Positions 35,144 to 43,792 of a stretch of 64,000 bases of DNA are shown in pieces. The translations under genes and the position numbers were made by a program. The number at the start of each line of letters is the position of its first letter. The first letter of the stretch is position 1. The DNA is from Vicia villosa (Eukaryota > Streptophyta > Magnoliopsida > Fabales > Fabaceae). Location: positions 138,596,157 through 138,660,156 of the forward strand of contig NC_081185.1 of assembly GCF_029867415.1 (NCBI RefSeq), in the 5' to 3' direction. Under the pieces are notes generated by a model. It was given only the letters and a program-made list of their open reading frames with translations. It did no database searches and was not told where the DNA came from.

Positions 35144-36488
35144 TAGGGAGGAGCATATTTGAATCGTTTGATTGAAATCGGATGATCAATTATTTTTTGT
35201 GCAAATAGATCGGGTTGGATTGAATGTTAGATTGATGGAGTTGTTTAATTTTAATAATATATGATTATTTCGGTCCAACTCATAAGATTGTTTTGTTTAG
35301 TTGAAAATCAAATTTAATTGAACTCAACTAATATTTATTTTATTTATTTTCATTATCATGGGACTGACCTAAAGTTTATAATATTATCAGGTTATTATCA
35401 TTTTTATAATTTAAATATTATTTAATTTATGATGTAAAGTATGATAATGACCAAATTAATGTCAAATGATATTGAAAATGTTATCACATAATAATGTTAG
35501 AAAAATGGTATGATAATCCTGGATATCTTCGAAGAATCGTGTTTGTTCACTTTCCGAACAAAGTATTTCGACCCTATTCTTATATGGGTTCACGAAATCT
35601 TTGTGGGGGTAATTCTCAAAGAGCAATCTGTTTCTGACAATAGAGAACATATCAGAATGTAGAGAGGAAGTATGATTTTGTGTGCCAAAATCGAGGCCAA
35701 ATGACTCCTTATATAGGAGACCAATAACAAAAAACAAACAGACACACCTTTTTCGGAAAAGAACGGTCATGTTTGTTGGGAAAGGGTACAACTATTCAAA
35801 CGAATTTTTCGAACGGGGCGCTGCCCCGCACCCCGCTAGGGGCTACGCCCCTTGGAACCCCGTTTCTATTATTCGTATTCAATTACACGTTTGGCTCGAC
35901 GAGGGTGCACTCCGCACAACCCTAACTCGTTTCAAACTTAACGCATAATTGCTTTGGCCTATAGTAAATCACATTACTACCAAAATACATTGATGATACT
36001 AAAATCACCAACAAATAATAATAATAATAAAAAATCAATAATAAAAAATAATTATTCTTTGGACTAATTATTCTTTGGACTAATCTATTGGGAAAGGGTA
36101 CAGCTATTCAAACGAATTTTTCGAACGGGGCGCTGCCCCTTGGACCCCGACGGGGCGCTGCCCCGCACCCCGCCAGGGGATACGCCCCTTGGAACCCCGT
36201 TTCTATTATTCGTATTCAATTACACGTTTGGCTCGACGAGCGTGCATTCCGCACTACCCTAACTCATTTCAAACTTAACGCATAATTGCATTGGCCTATA
36301 GTAAATCACATTACTACCAAAATACATTGATGATACTAAAATCACCAACAAATAATAATAATAAAAAATCAATAATAAAAAATAATTATTGTTTGGACTA
36401 ATCTAATATTTTGATAGTTTAAAAAAAGTAATTGTAATCGACCGATTGCATCTGATATCGACTTAAACCAACAGATTGTCTAGCCCTA
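35144..36488. mobile_element. hAT-like element with an inserted LTR
   Basis: The block begins TAGGGAGGAGCAT and ends ATTGTCTAGCCCTA, so both ends start TAGGG on their own strand, as many plant hAT elements do. Flanks AGTAATAT (35136-35143) and AGTAACAT (36489-36496) are an 8-bp target duplication with one mismatch, the hAT length. The interior is mostly an LTR (35465-36405), so the original was short and probably non-autonomous. No transposase is visible. Confidence 0.5.
35465..36405 (-). mobile_element. LTR-like repeat with duplicated U3 and GC-rich palindromes
   Basis: On the minus strand a TATA box, CCTATATAAGGAG (about 35711-35723), precedes a long open stretch. Upstream of it (higher coordinates) a unit of about 310 bp is present twice: 35778-36085 and 36090-36405. 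Each starts TTGGGAAAGGGTACA and contains GGGGCGCTGCCCC and GGGG(CT/AT)ACGCCCC palindromes. This is the layout of an LTR with a duplicated U3. No second LTR or internal region was found, so it is solo or truncated. Confidence 0.5.
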
Positions 36489-36689
36489 AGTAACATATCA
36501 TTGTGAGATTTTTTCTATTTTAACCAATAATATAATGATTTGGAATATATTGTGAGATTAATGAGACCTAAACTAGAATTTTAAATTAATGTCATAAATA
36601 TATGAAAAGTATAATATATTTGTTTGAATGATTGAAAAGTGTGAAAAAATATTAATATTAAATGGTGTTTATTTATACCACTAAAATTA

Positions 36690-37330
36690 GATGTCATGAA
36701 CGTTGGTGCTTTTATCTTCGGGAAAAAAAACTCGGAAGTTTAAATGTATACCATAAAAATTAGATGTCATGAATGTTGGTGCTTTATATCATAGACAACA
36801 GAACATGGAAGGTTGTGATTAAATGTTGAAAACACCGTGTGATCACTTCTTAATAACAAGCGTAAATCCTGAAGTTGTTTGGTCTATATAGATAAAGACA
36901 ATGAAGATCTTGGAGACGACAAAGCTTTGAATGCCATATTCATTGGTGTCTACAAGAACATGTTCAGATTAATCAACACATACACTAAAGCTAAAGAGGC
37001 TTGGGAGATTCTCAAGACTGCTCTTGAAGGCACATCTAAAGTGTGTATGTAAAGGTTGCAGTACCTCACAACTAAGTTTGAGAATTTGATAATGATGGAA
37101 GATGAATCTATATAAGATTTAAACATTTGTCTTCGTGACATAGCCAACAATTCATTTGCTTTGGGAGAGAAAATGTCATAAGAGAAACTGATCAGAAGAA
37201 TTCTCAGATCCTTGCCTAATAATTTTGACATGAAGGTAACAACTATTGATGAATCTCAAGACTTAAGCAAGATCAAAGTTGGTGGACTCATTTGTATTTA
37301 CAAACCTTTGAGATGGCTATAAGTGAGAGA
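36690..37330 (+). pseudogene. Copia gag remnant
   Basis: The plus frame from about 36895 reads DDKALNAIFIGVYKNMFRL, TKAKEAWEILKTALEGTSK, and RLQYLTTKFENL, then LIRRILRSLPNNFDMKV. This is the UBN2-type gag core in the correct order, broken by three in-frame stops (after KVCM, SI and KMS). It is the same kind of gag as the remnant at 3077-3420. The upstream leader (36690-36890) contains a 35-base repeat around AAATTAGATGTCATGAA. Confidence 0.75.
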
Positions 37331-37589
37331 TATGAAAAGAAAAACTTTTGATGTCTTCAAAATGGTGGAATATGTTGTTCATCAAATGAAATTTTCACTT
37401 GAGACGTGTATTGTAGGAATTCTTAGCTACTATCTTTATCTACAAGTAAGGCAAGTAAGATACATTAATTCTCACAAAAGCCTTAGATGATGTTCAGATT
37501 GAAAAGCTAAGGGGTGCTCTTTGTATTTGGATGGGTGAAATCTTATAGCAATTAATGCAAGGGAGGTCTGCAAGAAGAAAGGTTGAAGA

Positions 37590-39180
37590 GAAAATAGTTG
37601 AGAAAAATGTCTCTAAAGAAAAATCTTGTACAATCAAGTGACTCACAGACAAATGATGAAGACGATATCCAGGATATTGTGTCCACTTTAAGGAGAAATG
37701 TTGGTGGAAAAATATTATATTCTGAAATAAGTGTTCACAAGTGGAAATATGTTTTTCAAAGAAGGATTGCAGTTGAAAGATATACAAGTAAAAAAAGTTC
37801 TTGATTGGAAAGAAATCATGGAAGCAACTGAAGTAATGAAGACATTTACTAATATTGGTACTTACTATGAAAGACTAGTCGAAGAGTTAATTGTGAAAAT
37901 CTCTTCAGATTTCATTGTTGAAGGAAGCTAGGAGTCTAGAAAGGTGTATGATAGAGGAAAGTGTGTGATGTTTTCTTCCATCATTAATGACTATTTAGGC
38001 AGAAGCAAGTCAGCAAGGTCAGACAAGGTGCCTTCTTTTAACAAGATTACTAAAGAGATTGGTTATATTATTAATGTATTTAAACATGGAAATGAAGATG
38101 TTAACCAGGATGTGGCAGACAACCTATATGACATGTTGGTGAATGAGTTTCCAACTCAGAGGAAGGATAGGCAAATCCCCCTATTAATTCTAAAGTGAAT
38201 GATATGGTCAGTAATGTGAGTGACAACTTTGGTGATGTTGTTAATGATTTTGTCAATGTTGATAAGGGTTCTTCTCTAAGAACAATGAAGTTTATGATGT
38301 GTCTTCTTCTATCAAGGAAGGTGAAACTAAAGATGGTAGTCTTAGTAAAAGGTCTGACAAGAAGTCAAGGAAAAACATGGAAAATAGAAAGTTTGTTTTA
38401 AAGGCTAAAAGGACTCCTTCTAAGAAGATCCCTACTCCATCCAAGACAAATAAGACACCTAAGAAGAAGAAGACATATGTGGTTGTTAGTAATAAATTAG
38501 CTAGGAAGAAAAGGAATGTTTCTCATATTAGGAGAATGACTCTTGAAAAAATAACATTATGTTGAAGCACTGAAGTATAATGAAATTATAGAGCCTCTTA
38601 GTGATGCTCAATTGTTGAAGCCAGTGCTGAATAATGGATTTGGTTATCCTAAGTTGATAAATGAATTTTTGTTTAAGAATGATGGTATTTCTCTTGGGTT
38701 TTTGAATTTAAGTTACATACTGAATGTTGAGAAAGATGCCCTAGACATTATGATACACATCTGTCCACTTTTTATGAAACTAATATGATTTTTTATGGAT
38801 ATTTTTCGCCTCAACTTGTTGTTGTTACTGCAAGTTTGTGGGGAAGATGATGATGTAATGATTTTCAAGAAAGGATGTGGCTTCTAATTGGTGTTCGTAA
38901 GAAGTTATGTGTTGTTGTTATCTCATCATGTTTGTCTATAAGATCTGCTATTCATTTATTATTTGTTGGTGGTCCTATGTCCTTTGCCTCTTTTGAGGCA
39001 AAGAGAGGGTGAAAAAAGGGAACACTTCTTTGATAATGTTTGTCTCTTGAGCACTAATTGTGGTGCAATCTTGAAGAAGTGCTTAATATGTCCTTTTCCT
39101 ATTAAAAATTATCCAAAGGGAGAGATTTATGGTCCTTTGATTGGCTTATTTTTATAAGCAAGATGGAAAGCAAGATGTTT
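37590..39180 (+). pseudogene. Plant transposon-protein-like ORF, broken
   Basis: Plus-strand pieces include VHKWKYVFQRRIAVER, TEVMKTFTNIGTYYERLVE, VYDRGKCVMFSSIINDYLG and VADNLYDMLVNEFPTQ (37725-38160). The order resembles the legume family annotated as putative plant transposon protein, often found downstream of Copia-like gag in repeats. A Lys-rich nuclear-type tail follows (38340-38530). Stops at 37931 and elsewhere break it. At 38978-38999 a hairpin CTTTGCCTC-TTTT-GAGGCAAAG occurs. What the family does is unknown to me. Confidence 0.55.
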
Positions 39181-39222
39181 GGAACATGATGTAGGACATC
39201 TTGGCGCGTAGACTGCTAAGTA

Positions 39223-39369
39223 CTCCCTCCGGCCTGAATTATAAGCAAATATTCTCTTTTTAGGTTCATTAAGTAATGAATGTATCTGGTCTACTCAAAA
39301 GACCAGATGCATTCATTATTCAATGAACTTAAAAAGAGAATATTTGCTTATAATAATGGCCAGAGGGAG
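39223..39369. mobile_element. Stowaway-type MITE
   Basis: The 147-bp element is flanked by TA on both sides, starts CTCCCTCCGGCC and ends GGCCAGAGGGAG. The arms pair over most of the length: ATTATAAGCAAATATTCTC versus GAGAATATTTGCTTATAAT. The long hairpin would fold completely. It lies inside the older Copia remnant. Confidence 0.92.
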
Positions 39370-39479
39370 TATTGCATTTGGTTAGAAAATCTTTATTTAT
39401 TATGAAATGAGTAAAAGGTGTCTTTTTTATTTCTCTTTAAGAACACCCAAACCTCTATGGAGATGGGTGTGTGATAGGA

Positions 39480-39788
39480 TTGAAGATCTTCGTGTTATGG
39501 TTTAATTTGAGACCTTTGTTTGTGTTACTTGTACACTACGCTAGCGCCTACATTAATATGATAAGGCATAATTATTTGTTTGTTTACTTGAATTGCGATT
39601 CAACATATATCATTCTATTAAGTGTTGTTGGTGACTAGGGATTGGTGATTGAGATAAATTGATAGGGGTCTAATATTTAGGGGCGATCCTAAATAGAAAT
39701 ACCCCGATAGAAATAAGAAGATGGACATTGAACAAATGGCTTGTTCATCTAACACACTTTGTACCAATTCTATGGAAGAGTAAATTTT
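39480..39788 (+). mobile_element. LTR/leader remnant of the plus-strand Copia element
   Basis: Words such as CTAATATTTAGGGGCGATCC, GAACAAATGG and AACACACTTTGTA parallel 2720-2830. The similarity stops at about 39788, where the minus-strand Copia LTR begins, so this element was the insertion target. Confidence 0.5.
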
Positions 39789-40066
39789 TGGTACACAAGG
39801 TTGAAGATGAAGATGAAAAAAGAGTGAGAAGAGAGAAAACATAACAAATTCTCAATGGTGAAAAAATCATTCATGACAAATATTTTACACCAAGGTGTTT
39901 AAATACACCAATGAAACATGCCACGGAGGCAGAGCAAGAAACTCATAACAGAGGTTCTGAACATGCAACTTCTCAGCTACATTGACCAAAGTTCTGAAGC
40001 ATGTAGCTTCTAACTAAACACTACTTCTGTAATAACACAACTTTTGAACATGAATTACTTCTAACA
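39789..40066 (-). mobile_element. 3' LTR of a minus-strand Copia element
   Basis: On the minus strand the LTR starts TGTTAGAAGTAATTCATG at 40066 and ends near CAACCTTGTGTACC at 39789. Its start matches the LTR at 42445 (TGTTAGAAGTAACTCATATT), so the two belong to one family. Upstream on the same strand lies RNase H. Confidence 0.7.
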
Positions 40067-40088
40067 TCATCCGTTAATTCATATTCAG

Positions 40089-40495
40089 CTAACTAAAATC
40101 TACAACACCAAATCCATCCCTCAAATGAATAAAGTGTTCAGTCTTGACAACTTTAGTCAACAAATCTAAAAGTTTCTTCTGAGTGCTATAGTGCATAACT
40201 TCTAGTAGTCCATTCTGAACTTTATTCCTTAAAAAATTATACTTCGTGTCAATGTGCTTGCTCCTTCCATGCAACACTGGATTCTTGGTAAGCCTTATTG
40301 ATGATTTGTTGTCAATCATCAACCTCATATGCTTGCTCACCTTAACCTTCAAATCCTGCAATAAGTTCATATGTCAAACAGCTTGACACACATACAAAGC
40401 ACCTGTAACGTACTCAACTTCATAAGTTGACTAGGCAACCACGTGTTTCTTCTTGGAGCACTAAGAAATGGGACTTCCCAGATACTTGAAGAGAA
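40089..40495 (-). pseudogene. Copia RNase H remnant
   Basis: The minus frame gives CSKKKHVVA, STYEVEYVTGALYVCQAV, then VSKHMRLMIDNKSSIRLTKN, HGRSKHIDTKYNFLRNKV and LDLLTKVVKTEHFIHLRD, the C-terminal RNase H of Copia pol. Stops occur near CSKK, between HVVA and STYE, and after CQAV. Nothing of RT or integrase is left upstream. It belongs with the LTR at 39789-40066. Confidence 0.85.
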
Positions 40496-40959
40496 TTATC
40501 CAGGTTCGGCCGAACGTTGGCCAGGTCCTGTCCCCAAAAGCTCTTCTTGAGTTTGACTATAATATTGAGCGTTTACAAGCTATGCCCATGAACCTTTGAT
40601 ACAAGTGAATACATATATTTTACATAGGCTTATCCCTATCAAAAAGTGATATTTTTCATGGGATGAACTCACGAGCCAAGTAAGAATTTTATAGACTAAT
40701 CTCAATAACCAAACATAATTTTTCCAGGATGAGTTCTAAAAACAAACCGAAACTTTTAAAAGGTTTATCTCAAAAACCAAACTCAATTCTTCTAGATTAT
40801 TTCACTCTTGAAAATAACAACAATGACACGGCACTAATACCTATCTTTGCTCACAAGTATTTTTCACACACAAGACACTAAGATGATTGTGTTTAAAATC
40901 TTTCTAAAAGTAAGTTAATTGGCATAAATGTTAAAAAGGACTTCCTCCAATCTGCGTCA
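40496..40959. other. Unassigned sequence between retroelement remnants
   Basis: I see no gene or clear repeat end in this stretch. It separates the minus-strand Copia from the plus-strand LINE remnant and is probably decayed transposon or flanking DNA. Confidence 0.3.
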
Positions 40960-41465
40960 ACGTTTCTTTCTTGCGGTATAGGTTCAATTCCTTTTTCTTT
41001 TCTTAGGATTCAAATAGGAGCTATTCCTAGGGGAATGGAAGCATGGAAATCAGTTCGGATAAATTTTTTAAAGAGACTATCTCTCTGATGGGGTCTTCAT
41101 TTATCTTTGGGTGGTAGAATCGTGTTGATTAATGGTGTTTTGTCTAGTTATTATGTATATTACTTTTTGTTCTACAAGGCTTTGAAATTGGTGTTGAATG
41201 AGATAACTATGTCTAGCGTCAATTTTTGTGGGGAGGTACCGCGGATAATCGGAAAGTTAATTGGCTCGTGTGGAATTTAATTTGTAATTCGAAGAAGGAT
41301 GGTGGTTTAGGTTTGAAGCATTGTAAGATATTTAATTTTATGCTATTGAGCAAACAACGTTGGTTTATTCTCAACGACAAAAATTCTATCTGGTTTGTTA
41401 TTTTAATGCTTTGTTATTTTCCCTTTTTAATTATAAATGATTATAAAATAATCAAAGTTTAGAAA
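40960..41465 (+). pseudogene. LINE reverse transcriptase C-terminal remnant
   Basis: Plus-strand frames give FLGFQIGAIPRGMEAWKSV, LSLGGRIVLINGVLSSYYVY, then (next frame) WGGTADNRKVNWLVWN and KKDGGLGLKHCKIFNFMLLS. This is the thumb and connection of L1-type plant LINEs, overlapping in content with the tail of the 21430-22294 remnant. One stop follows LSL and a frameshift lies near 41225. It ends where the NCR gene 3 upstream homology starts, so the NCR unit and the LINE meet near 41465. Confidence 0.82.
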
Positions 41466-42179
41466 ATGAGATTAAATTTTTATGATTGATAAGTTTTTTT
41501 AAGTGAATTACAAAGTAGTCTAAAGGGTCAATCGTAACACATTCATATACTTAAAAACACATTTAATAATATTTAAAAATATCACTCTGGTTTTTGTTAT
41601 TTTCTCTTGATTAAAATGAAAGGTTATAAAATAAAATAAACTTATAAAAAATGATAACGAATTCTGGGTGCAGTTACCGTGCATAGATAAAAATCTATGC
41701 ACCGTGTATAGATTATTATGGACCCTTGGATCATTGGATCAAATTCTAGATATCAATTGTTATTACTCAATACTCAATACTCATCACTCAATACTGAATT
41801 AAAAACATGATCCAATGACTTATATAGGCTTATGCATGATGCATAAGGAAAATGCTTATGCATATTAGCCAAAACCATGAATTCTCATGATTGATAAAAA
41901 AACAATTATATAACCTCCTTTTTAAGTACATAAAAGGTGCAAAATATTACACATTGAAGTACTCAAAAGACATTTAATAATTTTAACAAGCTAAAATATT
42001 TAATTTTTACAACTTAACAAGCGAAACGTTTTTTTTTTAATATAAAAAAATACTTAGTTTTTTTTTTTTACCAAAAAAAAAACACTTAGTTAAACACTAT
42101 ATAAGTCATGTAAGTAGAGCATTAATAAATCATAAAGAGATAAAGTAATATCCTATTTGATACATCTTGAGGAACCAAA
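41466..42179 (+). promoter_or_regulatory. NCR gene 3 promoter region
   Basis: The region shares with gene 2 the blocks ATTTTTATGATTGATAAG, CTCTTGATTAAAATGAAAGG and GTTAAACACTATATAAGTC (TATA box about 42097-42104), then GTAAGTAGAGCATTAA. A non-homologous insert at 41667-41879, flanked by GAATTCT on both sides, splits the shared sequence. Expression in nodules is inferred only from the family. Confidence 0.6.
41667..41879. mobile_element. Short insertion in the NCR gene 3 promoter
   Basis: Compared with gene 2, about 213 bp are extra here. The insert begins GGGTGCAGTTACCGTGCATA, contains AGATAAAAATCTATGCAC (a small hairpin), and ends with repeated TATGCAT words. GAATTCT lies on each side as a possible 7-bp target duplication. 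It has no coding capacity. The class is uncertain. Confidence 0.5.
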
Positions 42180-42482
42180 ATGGTTAAAATTGTCAAATTT
42201 GCGCATGTTATAATTATCTTTCTCACTTTATATCTTGTCGCAGTGATAGCAAAATGTAAGTCATTTTTTCTTTTAAAATTTCTTTCTCTACTTCATATAT
42301 AATACTTTATCTTGTTTTCATAATGCTTATTTATATTTTCATTTTTCAATATAGTGGAGGGTGATGATTGTCTTGCTAATGTTGATTGTGAATGCGACCA
42401 TCCATTGATACCTGAGTGTATTTTTAACTTGTGTAAGTGTATTTTGTTAGAAGTAACTCATATTCAAAAACAGTACTGTTAA
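42180..42482 (+). CDS. NCR peptide 3 with an LTR-encoded C-terminus
   Basis: Exon 1 (42180-42255) encodes a 25-residue signal peptide MVKIVKFAHV.... A 99-base intron (GTAAGT, ATATAG) leads to exon 2 (42355-42482). The 67-residue product has the family cysteines at 31, 37, 39, 47, 52 and 54. After residue 55 the sequence no longer matches gene 2 (ISL, stop). A Copia LTR starts at 42445, one base into codon 56, and supplies the last 12 codons, LLEVTHIQKQYC, adding a seventh Cys at 67. The domain itself is intact. The mRNA would have to end in LTR sequence, so expression may be changed. It may be functional or a pseudogene. Confidence 0.75.
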
Positions 42483-42766
42483 TCAAAAGTCGAAGTTTTT
42501 GAGGTTGTTGTTTCAAAAATTATGCTTAGTTTATGGGTTTTAGTTTGTTTTGTTAGCTTGTTTTAGCAATGTTTGTGTGACATAGTTTACTTACGTATCA
42601 TTTTGATTTTGGTGTATTTAAAGACCTTGGTGTAACTAATTTTATAGAGTGATTAGTGATAAGAGTCTCCCACTCCAAAAGTTTGTTACAACTGTATTTT
42701 CTCTCTTCTCACTCTATCTCTCCCTTCTTCCATCTTTATCTTCATCTTCAACCTTGTGCTCCAACA
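42445..42766 (+). mobile_element. 5' LTR of a Copia element inserted in NCR gene 3
   Basis: The 322-bp LTR runs TGTTAGAAGTAAC...GTGCTCCAACA. It is followed after one base by TGGTATCTAGAGC (42768-42780), the initiator-tRNA-Met PBS with one extra base. Its start matches the LTR ending at 40066 on the opposite strand. The element is truncated: gag is broken and the 3' LTR is not in the window. Confidence 0.85.
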
Positions 42767-42970
42767 ATTGGTATCTAGAGCTTCGGTTTGATTCACAGAG
42801 AAACACTAGTGTACGTGAGACGTGTGAGATTGTTTTGCTTCTTGAATTTACTTTGAATTCATTATCAAAATCGTGACAAAATTTCATTTGTTAATTTTGC
42901 GGGATCGAGAAACACGAGCGTTTGGTGAAATCTGAGATCTGAGCTAGTTTTTCAGTGCACAAGAACGAAG

Positions 42971-43342
42971 ATGAACGACGGAAACAATTTGAATACAAAG
43001 CTTCCAGTGTTTAATGGAAAGAATTGGAATCTATTGATGCTTCAAATGCGTGTATTGTTCGGTGCTCAAGACATTCTTGATCTCGTAAACGACATTTACG
43101 TTATAGTTACAACAGATGCGACAAAGGAGTAGAGAAACGCGCAAATATATATGATGTAGAAAGATCATAAGGCGTTGTTCTATATCCATCACTGTGTTGA
43201 ATGTGTTGTTCTACATCCACCATGAGAATTGAAGAGCTGCAAAATAGTCTAGAAGCACAAGAGTTGCGTTTGATTGAGAGAACCTTTAAAAGAGAGGTAG
43301 AGCAGGCTCTAAAGACATCTTATGATAAAATTGTCAAGTTTG
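42971..43342 (+). pseudogene. Copia gag fragment
   Basis: ATG at 42971 begins MNDGNNLNTKLPVFNGKNWN, then LLMLQMRVLFGAQDILDLV, the N-terminus of UBN2-type Copia gag. Two stops follow (43129 and 43156). After a deletion the frame resumes with MRIEELQNSLEAQELRLIER, a later gag segment. It breaks off near 43342, where MULE-like sequence begins. No pol remains. Confidence 0.8.
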
Positions 43343-43792
43343 GAATTTTTTTTTTGAATAACCAATTTTTTTTAAAAAATTCCAAAAATAACAAGGTTTT
43401 CAAATTAATTACCAAAATGTCACTTTTTTGATAAAAAAAACACGTTGTCGCCAGGGGGGTGGCGATAACGTTGTGGGCTTTAGTGTGGTCGCCAGGCCCC
43501 TGGCGCCTATGTTGTATCCTCTAAGTGTTGTCGCCACCCCCCCTGGCGACAACACCCCCCCTATTTTTTTCTTTTTTTTTTGGTATTTTTTTCAACTGTT
43601 TTTTTTTTCTTTTTTTTTTCCTGTTTTTTTTATATTACTTTTTTAGTTGTTTTTTTATATTTTTTAAGATGGAAATATAATACCAATATATTAAACATAA
43701 CCAAAATACAAATTACATTGAATTGAAAAACAACACAAAATACATTAAAATGAAAAACAACTCAAAATACATTAACGATACAAATAAAAATC

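Noticed and set aside
36120..36195. Rho-independent terminator-like GC hairpins
   Set aside because: The GGGGCGCTGCCCC palindromes look like bacterial terminators, but the context is a plant LTR, they lack a defined U-tract, and they are part of a duplicated U3.
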